A program made the translations under genes and the position numbers. The notes beneath the pieces were generated by a model. That model saw only the letters and a list, made by a program, of their open reading frames with translations. It was not told the DNA's origin and did not search any database. Shown in pieces: positions 1 to 7,789 of a stretch of DNA of 15,443 nt (positions are counted from its first letter, which is position 1; each line of letters opens with the position of its first letter). Source of the stretch: UBA6544 sp049601975 (GTDB lineage Bacteria; Pseudomonadota; Alphaproteobacteria; UBA8366); the NCBI GenBank assembly GCA_049601975.1, contig JBMYRC010000106.1, positions 1 to 15,443 on the forward strand, in the 5' to 3' direction.

Positions 1-99
1 GCGGTTTTTTGGGCTGCTTGGCGCGCCATCTCGGGACATATCACCGACGAACATCGAACCCGCGCGTCGGAACTCCTGGAACGCTCGCCTCAAACCTAA
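1..99 (+). CDS. C-terminal fragment of an unidentified protein (gene enters from the left edge)
   Basis: Reading from base 1 there is an open frame of 32 codons ending at TAA (97-99). The visible tail contains a Trp/Ala-rich stretch followed by a charged, helical-looking end (ITDEHRTRASELLERSPQT). Third positions are mostly G or C, as in the real genes nearby. The stop overlaps the sortase stop codon on the other strand by 4 bases, a tight convergent arrangement common in compact genomes. The rest of the gene lies outside the window and I do not recognise the family. A chance open frame of this length is possible, so confidence is limited. Confidence 0.45.
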   Translation, partial: AVFWAAWRAISGHITDEHRTRASELLERSPQT

Positions 100-701
100 G
101 CTGGCTCGTCTACCACCGCCGTGACCACGTAGCGCAACGGCCCACCCGCATCGATCGCATCAAAGGGATAGCACGTCACCAGCACTAAGGACGTGCCATC
201 ACCGAGGCGAAGGTCGGTTGTCCTGGAATCCGCAATCTCCAAACTTTCGACCCGGAAATCGCGGCGCGTCCCGGAGCGGTCCGTCAGGATCAATTTTTCA
301 CCCTGTTGTATACTTTCCAGAAAGGCGAAATGCGTATCGCGATGACCGGCCAACACAACTGTCCCTGACGTATCAGGTCGGGCGCTGGCGTCGATATGAG
401 TCGGACCGAAGGCGAGGTTTCGTCCTGAAGCGCCCGATAGTACGACCTGTCGTATTCCTTGCGCTGGCGCTTCGAGGATCGCCAAGGGTGTCATATCGGC
501 CCACGGCCAGGGACGAGCGCCGACGACACCTGCCTGTGTTTCCTCCCATGCCTCGGCAATCAAGTACTGCGCGAGCTTCCCCTTCGCATGGATCAACGCT
601 GCTTCAACTGTAAGATACAAACCCGCACCGACCAGCAATGCAGTTAGGGTGCAGAGTATGCGACCGATCACGGCGCGATCCGCCGCCGTAATTGCCAACA
701 C
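96..701 (-). CDS. Class GN (Gram-negative, marine proteobacterial type) sortase
   Basis: Membrane-anchored cysteine transpeptidase expected to cleave a C-terminal sorting signal and move the substrate to an envelope acceptor. One hydrophobic segment near the N-terminus (residues ~11-37) would leave the catalytic domain outside the inner membrane. The sortase triad is visible: His120 in VVLAGHRDTHF, Cys177 in LVLVTCYPF and Arg190 in GGPLRYVV. About 200 aa is normal for this family. The longest frame starts at GTG 701, overlapping the upstream gene by 34 bases. A second GTG at 671-669 sits in a GTGA overlap with that gene's stop, preceded by GGCGGCGGAT, and may be the true start (191 aa). The upstream gene encodes the matching VIT/VWA substrate, so the pair is probably translationally coupled. 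The family assignment is firm; the acceptor in the envelope cannot be told from sequence. Confidence 0.92.
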   Translation of the reverse strand: MLAITAADRAVIGRILCTLTALLVGAGLYLTVEAALIHAKGKLAQYLIAEAWEETQAGVVGARPWPWADMTPLAILEAPAQGIRQVVLSGASGRNLAFGPTHIDASARPDTSGTVVLAGHRDTHFAFLESIQQGEKLILTDRSGTRRDFRVESLEIADSRTTDLRLGDGTSLVLVTCYPFDAIDAGGPLRYVVTAVVDEPA

Positions 702-2785
702 AACCCACCCGCCAAAAGCGCCAGTATACCGAACAGCGCCAAGACGAAAGCGGCAGTCGCCGTGGGTACGCCGAGCGAGACTGTTGGTACCGGTCCAGTC
801 TTCGCCATGCGCAGCATCATGGCGCGATTAGCGTCGCGCTTCATCACGGTTTTATTCACCTGGGACGGCGGCGGCGTCCATCCCGCGGGCGGATTGGCAG
901 GAACGCGGCGTTCCGCCATCTCCTCCTGTTTTGGGCGCGCGGTTTGAGTATCGACCGCGACAAGGCTGGTATAGTCGGTCAATAATTTGTGCCGCAACGC
1001 TAGATCAAGGACGGCGAGGCGTACCTTTTCACGGTCATCACCTTCACGCAGACGCCCCATCTCACGACCCACCATCGAACGGGCCCAGAGTTTAGCAATA
1101 CCCATGCCCGGTCGCGCCTGTGCGATGTCCGCGACAATCCGCCATTTTTCCGATCCGGCGTATCCCGTCAGTACCAGATTGCCCTCCACCACAGAAATCC
1201 GTGCGGTCATCACGATGGGCTCACCATGATAGAGATCGGGTATCGGCGACGGCAGGCTTTGCGTCGCGGCGGGTTGCGGGAATGCGGCCTTGATATCGGT
1301 CAAAGCGGGTCGTTCGAGCTTGGCGAACAATGCCGAAACCTGACGGCGCACTTGTCGGATATCGGAGATATGCAACATGGCCCCGCGCCCTACCCGCGCC
1401 GCCTCACGCATGAAATAGCCGTTGGGTGCATTGCCGATGGCCACTGTAAACAGACGGCTGCGCCCCATTACTTTGCGTAGTTGTGCCAACAAAGCAGGCT
1501 CGTTTCCAACGGCACCATCAGTCATCAGAATAACCTGGCGGAGCCATTTTTCATCACCCGACGTCGAGAAGGCTTGCGATAAGGCGAGCCCAATTTCCGT
1601 CCCACCATCAGACCGCAGCGAGCGCACGAAATTGCGTGCCACATCTAGCGACGGCATATCGGCGATCCGACTTTCCGTGAACAGGCGTCGCGGCTCGCTG
1701 GAGAACGAGATGATATTAAAGCGGTCCTTATCCGTCAGGCGTTCGAGACCAAACAGCAAGGCATCGCGTGCTTGGCGCATTGACTCGCCATGCATGGAGC
1801 CAGACGTGTCGATCACGAAGATTGCCTCTCGCGGTTGCGGTTCCTCGTTTGATCGGTAAGTTTTCGGCGGCACGATCATCGCCAGTAAATAGGCCGCACC
1901 GTCCTTTTCCTCGATGAAAACAGTGGGAGCGGGTTGGGCCGGAGATTCGAGCGTCCATTCCAACACGAAATCGCGATCCGACACGACCGCGCCAGACGCC
2001 AGTGTGATGTCGTAGCGGCCCTCCTTCGGTTCCGTGACCATCAGCTTATGGGAGGCACTCTCCAACACACCGAGCGGCATGCCCGGATCAAGCTTCACAC
2101 GGATTGCCATTGGATTCGATTTCGGCGCGTCAACAGACCGGACCGGAAGTTTCGGGCGTTTGCCGTTACCTGCCGCCGGACCTCCACTGCTCTTCACACC
2201 TGTGAATTTGGATGGTGCGGGCAGATAGCGCGGAGTCACCGCCATCGGGAAGCGGAACGAATAACGGCTGTCCTGATGCCTGACCGCTTGCTGATACCCG
2301 ATCTCTACTTCGATCCGACCCTTCGGTGGAATATTGGCGACCGACATGGTGAAAAGGTTCGGGCGTTCCTGCTCCAACAGACTGGCGCGCTTGCCGCTGT
2401 TAGCCGCGCGCTTGTACTTTTTGCGCGCCGCCTGGCGTTCCTCTATCCGGCCTTCGATCGTCCGGTCGTCGACACGCAATCGCATATGGTCAACAGCGGC
2501 ATCGTCCGGCAATGGAAATACATAAACCCCCTCGACCCATGAGTCTTCGGGGTTGAGGAAGGTCTGCCGGATCGTCGCCCGGCCGGTAATACCGTTTATG
2601 ACGATATCCGCCGTCCCCGCAACGACCGGGGCCGGCACGCGCAGGCCGGGCGATCCCTGGGGATGCAGGAACAGACCTTCGCCCCGCGCTGGAGCCACAA
2701 GCGCCCCCATGAGGCCGAAGGCGAGAAACAAGAATGCACAAATCAAGGGCGCGTGACGCGCGGAGAAAGTAATCGAACGTGACAT
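668..2785 (-). CDS. Marine proteobacterial sortase target protein (VIT and von Willebrand A domains)
   Basis: Exported surface protein of 705 aa, the expected substrate of the sortase encoded just downstream. In order: signal peptide (~1-36, hydrophobic core ending APARG); VIT domain (~45-170, including NGITGRATIRQTF and VYVFPLPDDAAVDHM); VWA domain (~320-490) with a complete MIDAS metal site (D326-T-S328-G-S330, T396, D423 in MTDG); and a C-terminal sorting signal made of LGVPTATA, a hydrophobic stretch (~676-697) and the basic tail RRRIAP. The frame is open to TTG 2833, but ATG 2785 begins a proper signal peptide and has GGAGA eight bases upstream, so I use it. Inter-alpha-trypsin-inhibitor-like VIT/VWA proteins bind partners through the metal site; the ligand here is unknown. 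The stop overlaps the sortase gene. Confidence 0.93.
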   Translation of the reverse strand: MSRSITFSARHAPLICAFLFLAFGLMGALVAPARGEGLFLHPQGSPGLRVPAPVVAGTADIVINGITGRATIRQTFLNPEDSWVEGVYVFPLPDDAAVDHMRLRVDDRTIEGRIEERQAARKKYKRAANSGKRASLLEQERPNLFTMSVANIPPKGRIEVEIGYQQAVRHQDSRYSFRFPMAVTPRYLPAPSKFTGVKSSGGPAAGNGKRPKLPVRSVDAPKSNPMAIRVKLDPGMPLGVLESASHKLMVTEPKEGRYDITLASGAVVSDRDFVLEWTLESPAQPAPTVFIEEKDGAAYLLAMIVPPKTYRSNEEPQPREAIFVIDTSGSMHGESMRQARDALLFGLERLTDKDRFNIISFSSEPRRLFTESRIADMPSLDVARNFVRSLRSDGGTEIGLALSQAFSTSGDEKWLRQVILMTDGAVGNEPALLAQLRKVMGRSRLFTVAIGNAPNGYFMREAARVGRGAMLHISDIRQVRRQVSALFAKLERPALTDIKAAFPQPAATQSLPSPIPDLYHGEPIVMTARISVVEGNLVLTGYAGSEKWRIVADIAQARPGMGIAKLWARSMVGREMGRLREGDDREKVRLAVLDLALRHKLLTDYTSLVAVDTQTARPKQEEMAERRVPANPPAGWTPPPSQVNKTVMKRDANRAMMLRMAKTGPVPTVSLGVPTATAAFVLALFGILALLAGGLCWQLRRRIAP

Positions 2786-2804
2786 GAAATCGGTCTCCGA
2801 TGAA

Positions 2805-2833
2805 ATAATCGAAGCCGGATTTAGCCCGCGCAA
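2805..2833 (-). promoter_or_regulatory. Candidate sigma70-type promoter for the sortase-target operon
   Basis: On the minus strand TTGCGC (2833-2828) and GATTAT (2810-2805) are 17 bases apart, each matching 4 of 6 consensus positions. Transcription would begin roughly 2798, just upstream of the GGAGA ribosome site and ATG 2785. This fits the shorter start chosen for the VIT/VWA gene. It is a weak match found by eye. Confidence 0.3.
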
Positions 2834-2899
2834 TCGGGCAGCGCCGCGCTCTCATTAGGGCGATTGCTTGATCAATTACGGCGAAGCCGGGGCAGAAGC

Positions 2900-3739
2900 T
2901 TACTCCGCGGCACCCGGCCGCTGTTCCGCATCCTTGTAGATAAAGTCGGAGCGGGTATTGGTCACGCGCTCGTGCAGGGCCACGGCGGCAGGCTCAAAAT
3001 CATAAGCCGGTGCAGGCTCCGCCTCGAAATTGCCGACCGTATCGGTGCCCCGCACCAAGGTCGCGCTATCCGGCACGCCGGTCACTTGCTTCACCCTGGG
3101 CGTCACATATCGCATGGCGATACCTATGCGCCGGTCGTCCGCCTGGTTCGGTGCCGAGGAATGGGCGATATTGACGTGGTGCAACGAGATCTCGCCTGTC
3201 CGCACGACCACATCCGCGGCCTTGGCTTCGTCCATCTGAATATCCATCACCTGGCCACGGGTCAGCAGATTGTCCTCGTCAAACGTGTCCTTGTGCTCGA
3301 TCCCGTCCCACTGGTGGCTACCGGGCATCATCTTCATGCACCCACTTTCCACCGTCGACGGCGACAGCGCCAACCAAGCGGTCACCACCTCATTACTGCT
3401 CAATCCCCAATAATTGCCGTCCTGATGCCAGGAGACAAAGCCCGGGTCCTTGGCTTCCTTGATGAACAGACTGGTCTGCCAGCACAGGAAATCGGGGCCG
3501 AGAATATCTTCGACGGAGTCCAGAATTTCCGGACGACGCACGAGTTCGGCCATCCAGGTTGTCACCAGATGCAGTTTCTGGCGCTTCATCCCACTCATAT
3601 AATCGGGATGTTCGCGCTCGAAACTCTCCAAGGCTTGGCGGAATTCCTCGGCCTCATCAGGTTTCATTACCGGGATGGGATAGACGAATCCGTCGCGCCG
3701 ATAGGTGGTCACTTGATCTGCAGTCAGTCGTTTTGTCAT
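2900..3739 (-). CDS. Phytanoyl-CoA dioxygenase (PhyH) family Fe(II)/2-oxoglutarate oxygenase
   Basis: Predicted cytoplasmic non-haem iron oxygenase of 279 aa that couples 2-oxoglutarate decarboxylation to hydroxylation of a small substrate. The facial triad is visible: His105 and Asp107 in SWHQDGNYWG, and His193 in NIAHSSAPNQ. Arg204, in DDRRIGIAMRY, is the expected 2-oxoglutarate carboxylate ligand. Length is typical for PhyH proteins. The open frame extends well upstream, but ATG 3739 begins a normal PhyH N-terminus (an MTKRLTADQV start, then RRDGFVYP), whereas the upstream extension is Arg/His-rich and looks non-coding. It diverges from the aminotransferase gene (165 bases between starts) and lies 114 bases upstream of the VIT/VWA gene on the same strand. 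Relatives act on phytanoyl-CoA, ectoine, phosphonates or halogenated compounds; nothing here identifies the substrate. Confidence 0.9.
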   Translation of the reverse strand: MTKRLTADQVTTYRRDGFVYPIPVMKPDEAEEFRQALESFEREHPDYMSGMKRQKLHLVTTWMAELVRRPEILDSVEDILGPDFLCWQTSLFIKEAKDPGFVSWHQDGNYWGLSSNEVVTAWLALSPSTVESGCMKMMPGSHQWDGIEHKDTFDEDNLLTRGQVMDIQMDEAKAADVVVRTGEISLHHVNIAHSSAPNQADDRRIGIAMRYVTPRVKQVTGVPDSATLVRGTDTVGNFEAEPAPAYDFEPAAVALHERVTNTRSDFIYKDAEQRPGAAE

Positions 3740-3904
3740 GGTATCAATGATTTTCGTCCCATTGCGTCGCCAGTCAAGCAGGCGAAGCGCCGCAGGGCCA
3801 CCCTTCGCCATTGAACAGCGTCGATCTTGGGCGTAGGTTTGCCGCCTGCCTGCAACAATAGCCGTCCTAAAATGTCCGACGGCGAAGAACAAGGAATTCG
3901 CGTT

Positions 3905-5107
3905 ATGTCGTACATCGCTTCCCGCATGAGCCGCGTCCAGGTCTCGCCAACCATGGCCGTCACCGACAAGGCGCGCGCGATGAAAGCCGCCGGCATGGAC
4001 GTCATCGGCCTCGGCGCGGGCGAGCCGGATTTCGACACACCGGAATTCATTAAGGAAGCGGCGATCAAGGCGATGCGCGACGGCAAGACGAAGTATCCGC
4101 CGGTGCCGGGCATTCCAGAACTCCGCGAAGCCGCGTGTCGCAAGCTGAAGCGCGAGAACGGCCTCGACTATACGCCCGACCAAATCCAGATCGGCGTCGG
4201 CGGTAAGCAGATCATCTTTAACGCCATGATGGCGACGCTCAATCCAGGTGACGAAGTCATCGTCCCCGCACCCTATTGGGTGAGCTACACGGACATCGCT
4301 GCCTTCGCGGAAGGCACGCCCATCGTGATCGAATGCCGCCAGGAAAACAACTTCAAGCTCTCACCCGAACAGTTGGAAGCGGCGATCACGCCGAAGACCA
4401 AATGGCTGTTCCTCAACAGCCCCTCGAATCCGACCGGCGCGGCTTATTCCAGGTCGGAGCTAAAGGCGCTGACCGACGTGTTGATGCGCCACCCGCAGGT
4501 GCTGATTTTCGCCGACGACATTTATGAGCACATCACCTATGACGATTTCGAGTTCGCGACGCTGGCGCATGTCGAGCCCGGTCTCTACGACCGCACCCTG
4601 ACCATGAACGGCGTCTCCAAGGCCTATTGCATGACCGGTTGGCGCATCGGCTATGGTGCCGGGCCGAAAGAATTGATCCAAGCGATGAACGTCATTCAGT
4701 CGCAAAGCGTCTCCGGCGCCGCTTCGATCAGCCAATGGGCCTCCGTCGCCGCACTCGATGGCGACACCAGCTTCATCGCCGAGCACAACAAGGTCTTCAA
4801 GGACCGCCGCGACATCGTCGTCGGCATGCTGAATCAAGCGAACGGTATCAATTGCGCCACGCCGGAAGGTGCCTTCTACGTCTATCCGTCCTGCGCCGGG
4901 TTGATCGGCAAGACGACCGAGGCCGGCAAAGTGTTGGGATCGGATGAAGATTTCGCCGCTGCTCTACTGGAGCAAGAAGGCGTCGCTGTCGTCTTCGGCG
5001 CCGCCTTTGGCCTCTCCCCTCATTTCCGGATCTCGTATGCGTATGCGACCGACGATTTGGAAGAAGCCTGCCGCCGCATCCAGCGGTTTTGCGGTTCGCT
5101 GAAGTAA
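3905..5107 (+). CDS. aatA: Class I pyridoxal-phosphate aminotransferase, aspartate (possibly also prephenate) aminotransferase
   Basis: Cytoplasmic fold-type I PLP enzyme of 400 aa that interconverts aspartate/2-oxoglutarate and oxaloacetate/glutamate. Alphaproteobacterial relatives of this Ib subgroup may also transaminate prephenate in Tyr/Phe synthesis. Visible features: the N-terminal signature GLGAGEPDFDTP (~36-46), the substrate-contact region APYWVSY (~122-128), Asn175 in NSPSNPTGAAY, Asp/Tyr in ADDIYEH (~203-209), the PLP lysine Lys239 in MNGVSKAYCMTGWRIGYG with Arg247 for the phosphate, and the C-terminal FRISYAY that supplies the substrate carboxylate arginine. ATG 3905 is preceded by AAGGA nine bases upstream and gives the usual family N-terminus; the longer frame from 3827 adds unrelated sequence. 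It ends 19 bases before the convergent aldolase-family gene. The symbol follows rhizobial usage. Confidence 0.95.
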   Translation: MSYIASRMSRVQVSPTMAVTDKARAMKAAGMDVIGLGAGEPDFDTPEFIKEAAIKAMRDGKTKYPPVPGIPELREAACRKLKRENGLDYTPDQIQIGVGGKQIIFNAMMATLNPGDEVIVPAPYWVSYTDIAAFAEGTPIVIECRQENNFKLSPEQLEAAITPKTKWLFLNSPSNPTGAAYSRSELKALTDVLMRHPQVLIFADDIYEHITYDDFEFATLAHVEPGLYDRTLTMNGVSKAYCMTGWRIGYGAGPKELIQAMNVIQSQSVSGAASISQWASVAALDGDTSFIAEHNKVFKDRRDIVVGMLNQANGINCATPEGAFYVYPSCAGLIGKTTEAGKVLGSDEDFAAALLEQEGVAVVFGAAFGLSPHFRISYAYATDDLEEACRRIQRFCGSLK

Positions 5108-5126
5108 GGCTGAGGGGGGCTGCGAT

Positions 5127-5921
5127 CTACCGCGCGTAGTCGTCCATCCCCGCACGCTCCAGCTGGCGCAACAGCATCGGCCATTCCTTACCGACTTCAA
5201 TGAAGCCGCCGGGGCCGTACATGCTGAGACCCATGTCGATGGATTTCTGTTGGGTTGCCGCCGAGATATCTTGCAGCTCCGCACCGCCACTCATCGCGTC
5301 AATTTGGTGGCGGCACGCGGTTTCGATCCGGTAGATGAAAACGAAAGCCTCGCCAACCGTTTTGCCAACCGACAACAAGCCGTGATTGCGCAGGATCAGG
5401 ATTGATTTGCCTTCCATATCCTTCACGATCCGCGGCTGTTCGCCCGCGTCTACCGCCGGGCCTTCGAAATCGTGATAACCGGTCCAGCCCATGATCGTCA
5501 GCGCCTTTTGGCTGTTCGGCAGCAAGCCGTGCTTCTGCATCGAGACGGCGGTACCGTAACGGCTGTGGGTATGGAGCACGCAGTGACGGTCGTCGCCCGA
5601 CATGTGAATCGCGCCGTGAATGACGAAGCCCGCCGGGTTCATCGGATAATCGCTGGCACCCAAAAGGTTCCCCTCGCCGTCGACCTTGATCAGAGACGAA
5701 GCCGTGATCTCCTCGAAGAACATGCCGAAAGGGTTAAGTAGGAAATGATCCTTGGTGCCCGGCACCCGCAGTGAGAGATGCGTGTTGTTGAGATCAGTCC
5801 AGCCATAGAGCGCACAGAGGCGATAGGCGGCGGCCAACTCACAACGGGCCTGCCATTCCTCGGGACTGATATCGGACGGCCGCCCGTCCTGCGGAAATTC
5901 AATGATCGTTGCTTCGGACAT
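5127..5921 (-). CDS. Class II aldolase/adducin family protein
   Basis: Predicted metal-dependent (usually zinc) aldolase-type enzyme of 264 aa. The metal ligands are visible as His117 and His119 in VLHTHSRYG and His180 in LRNHGLLSVG. An acidic pair at Glu70/Glu71 after NPFGMFF sits where the catalytic acid lies in fuculose-phosphate aldolase relatives. The N-terminal helix (EEWQARCELAAAYRLCALYGW) and TDLNNTHLSLRVPG are typical of the subgroup that is often annotated only as 'class II aldolase/adducin domain protein' and found in degradation clusters. ATG 5921 has GGGAAGG a few bases upstream. It diverges from the DUF35/thiolase-fold operon across 150 bases, so the three could be co-regulated in one catabolic route; that is inference. 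The substrate is unknown. Confidence 0.92.
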   Translation of the reverse strand: MSEATIIEFPQDGRPSDISPEEWQARCELAAAYRLCALYGWTDLNNTHLSLRVPGTKDHFLLNPFGMFFEEITASSLIKVDGEGNLLGASDYPMNPAGFVIHGAIHMSGDDRHCVLHTHSRYGTAVSMQKHGLLPNSQKALTIMGWTGYHDFEGPAVDAGEQPRIVKDMEGKSILILRNHGLLSVGKTVGEAFVFIYRIETACRHQIDAMSGGAELQDISAATQQKSIDMGLSMYGPGGFIEVGKEWPMLLRQLERAGMDDYAR

Positions 5922-6071
5922 GATACCTTCCCTATGACGCGATATTTGTTAGCAACGAATCTAGGTCGAATCGCGCAAATCAAAATGCACCGCAATCTCG
6001 CCTAGTTCTCTTGCCGCCTCGACCTAACTCAAGACTCGCATTTTCACGAACGCGACGGAGGAGCCGTGCCG

Positions 6072-6488
6072 ATGGCCGACTATCAAAAACCGATCCCGCA
6101 AGCATCGCCTGAAACAGAGCATTATTGGGCCGGATGTAAAGAAGGCAAGCTGCTGTTGCAGCGCTGCAAGGATACCGGAAAGGCGTATTTTCCGCCGCGC
6201 CCGTTCAGCCCCTATACGGGCTCGCGCGAAGTCGAGGTTTTCGAAGCCTCGGGCAAGGCGACGCTGTTCAGCTATGTCATCAACCATCGCCCGCCGAAGG
6301 GGTTTGAGGACGAGGCACCTTATGCCATCGCCGTCGTCGAGCTTGAGGAAGGCCCGCGCATGATGACCAACATCACCGAATGCGAACAAACACCTGAAGC
6401 GCTGGAACTCGATATGGCGCTGGAAGTGGTTTTCGAAGACATATCGGACGAGATTTCATTGCCGAAATTCCGGCCGGCGAAAGGTTGA
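6072..6488 (+). CDS. DUF35 OB-fold acyl-CoA-binding companion protein with a cysteine-poor zinc-ribbon region
   Basis: Small (138 aa) protein of the DUF35/ChsH2-C type, normally an N-terminal rubredoxin-like zinc ribbon followed by an OB fold that channels or binds acyl-CoA for a thiolase-fold partner. Visible: the N-terminal helix (SPETEHYWAGCKEGKLLLQRC), the ribbon remnant with FPPRPFSPYTG, then the OB fold from ~52 (VFEASGKATLFSYVINHRPP, YAIAVVELEEGPRMMTNI). In the classic ribbon two CxxC-type pairs bind zinc. Here they read C32-K-D-T35 and S46-P-Y-T49, so three of four ligands are gone and zinc binding is unlikely. ATG 6072 has GGAGGA nine bases upstream; GTG 6066 is too close to that site. 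The thiolase-fold gene follows after 14 bases, the usual pairing for this family. Confidence 0.9.
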   Translation: MADYQKPIPQASPETEHYWAGCKEGKLLLQRCKDTGKAYFPPRPFSPYTGSREVEVFEASGKATLFSYVINHRPPKGFEDEAPYAIAVVELEEGPRMMTNITECEQTPEALELDMALEVVFEDISDEISLPKFRPAKG

Positions 6489-6502
6489 GGGGAGTATAGA
6501 CA

Positions 6503-7645
6503 ATGAAACCAGGTTCAATCGCCGTTGTCGGCGCCTGTGAGACCACAGAGCTCGGCAAGATCCCCAATATGTCCAACATTCAGCTGCACGCGGATGCGGC
6601 CCTTAACGCGATGGCGGAGACCGGCCTGAAGCCGAGCGATATCGACGGTATCGCCTGCTGCCGAGAAGAACCGACGGAGATGGCGCATTATCTCGGTATC
6701 ACGCCGAAATGGGTCGATGGCACTGCGGTCGGCGGCACATCCTTCCTGATCCATCTGCGTCATGCCTGCGCGGCGATCAATGAAGGGCTCTGCGAGACCG
6801 TCCTGATCACCCATGGTGAGTCGGGCCGCTCCAACATTGTGAAGCCGCGCCCGGCCGTCCATCCCGGCAGTCTCAACGGTCAGTTCGAGCTGCCCTACGG
6901 CGTTGCCGGGCCGCCCACGATGTTCACCCTGCCGGTGCTCCGCTATTGCAAGGAGTACAACGTGCCGATCGAGAAGATCGCCAATGTCGCGACGATCCAG
7001 CGCGAATGGGCGGGCAAAAATCCACGCGCCATGTTCCAGGACCCGATCACCGTTGACGACGTTATGAACGCGCGGATGATCGCCTGGCCGTTCACACTGC
7101 TGATGTGTTGCCTTGTCACTGACGGCGGCGGTGCCTTGATCGTTACCAAGTCGGAACGCGCCAAGGATTTCCCAACCAAGCCGGTTTATATCCTTGGTAC
7201 CGGCGAGAGCGTTGAATCGCGGATGGTCAGCCAGCTGGAAAGCTACACCAGCTCGCGGGCGTTCCGGGTTTCCTCGCAACAGGCGTTCGCGGAATCAGGC
7301 ATTAAACACTCCGATGTCGACCACCTGATGGTCTATGATGCCTTCGCGCATTTGCCGATCTGGGGCCTGGAAGATTTGGGCTTCTGTGAGCGCGGCGAAG
7401 GACCGGACTTCATCTGGGAGCGCAATACCGCCCCCGGCGGCAAGCTGCCGATGAACACATCCGGCGGCGGACTGTCCTATACCCATACAGGCATGTACGG
7501 CATGTTCGCTTTGCAGGAAAGCATCCGCCAGATGCGTGGCACCGCGCCCGCACAGGTCGACGACGTGCAAATCGGTGTGTGCCAAGGTGTCGGCGGCATG
7601 TTCGCGGCGGCGGGCACCATCGTCTTCACGAACCAAGAAGTCTAA
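6503..7645 (+). CDS. Thiolase-fold protein without nucleophilic cysteine (SCP2-thiolase/Ltp2-like), partner of DUF35 protein
   Basis: Predicted 380-aa member of the nondecarboxylating thiolase-like/lipid-transfer branch. Visible: N-terminal beta-strand VVGACETTELGK, the first half core LKPSDIDGIACC, the GHGESGRSN-like THGESGRSN (~103-111), VTDGGGALIVT (~205-215), GGGLSYTHTG with His328 in place of the thiolase GHP histidine, and GVCQGVGG with Cys360 of the CxG motif. The position of the thiolase nucleophile, near AVGGTSFLIH (~75-84), holds Thr/Ser rather than Cys. Ordinary Claisen condensation or thiolysis through an acyl-cysteine is therefore unlikely. Ltp2-type retro-aldolases of steroid side-chain degradation share this loss, use tyrosines and need a DUF35 partner; Tyr278 (VYDAF) and Tyr326 are candidate residues here. 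The start has GGGGAG eight bases upstream. The precise reaction is inferred. Confidence 0.9.
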   Translation: MKPGSIAVVGACETTELGKIPNMSNIQLHADAALNAMAETGLKPSDIDGIACCREEPTEMAHYLGITPKWVDGTAVGGTSFLIHLRHACAAINEGLCETVLITHGESGRSNIVKPRPAVHPGSLNGQFELPYGVAGPPTMFTLPVLRYCKEYNVPIEKIANVATIQREWAGKNPRAMFQDPITVDDVMNARMIAWPFTLLMCCLVTDGGGALIVTKSERAKDFPTKPVYILGTGESVESRMVSQLESYTSSRAFRVSSQQAFAESGIKHSDVDHLMVYDAFAHLPIWGLEDLGFCERGEGPDFIWERNTAPGGKLPMNTSGGGLSYTHTGMYGMFALQESIRQMRGTAPAQVDDVQIGVCQGVGGMFAAAGTIVFTNQEV

Positions 7646-7653
7646 AGTTACAT

Positions 7654-7682
7654 GGAGACGCGCGGCGCGAGTCGCGGTCTCC
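7654..7682 (+). terminator. Hairpin after the thiolase-fold gene, possible terminator without a T-run
   Basis: Nine bases after the stop codon, GGAGAC at 7654-7659 pairs with GTCTCC at 7677-7682. The stem extends by GCG/CGC with one bulged G, leaving a GC-rich loop of about 10 bases. No run of Ts follows (CTGATAAC), so it is not a textbook intrinsic terminator. It may act with Rho or protect the 3' end of the DUF35/thiolase mRNA. Confidence 0.4.
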
Positions 7683-7789
7683 CTGATAACTTCAGCGAAA
7701 TTACCGTGGTTTTCGCCGCATCGTCCCGGCGATATCGGTCTCCGAACACCGCAATACGCGCTAAACTCGAAAAAATATTTGAATTTTAC

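Noticed and set aside
2864..3814. 316-codon plus-strand open frame antisense to the dioxygenase
   Set aside because: Composition (His/Arg/Gly-rich, no recognisable domain) is that of a shadow of a high-GC gene. The opposite strand has a complete, recognisable PhyH enzyme.
3740..4183. Upstream extension of the dioxygenase frame to 4183 on the minus strand
   Set aside because: It overlaps the aminotransferase 5' end on the other strand, is rich in Arg/His/Ala as expected for an antisense shadow, and the PhyH family N-terminus begins naturally at ATG 3739.
5108..5126. Intrinsic terminator between the convergent aminotransferase and aldolase-family genes
   Set aside because: The 19-base gap has a G-run but no stem with a T-tract on either strand.
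6515..7279. 254-codon minus-strand open frame inside the thiolase-fold gene
   Set aside because: It lies fully antisense to a clear family member, has no ribosome site that stands out, and has the Arg/Asp/Gly-rich composition typical of antisense frames.
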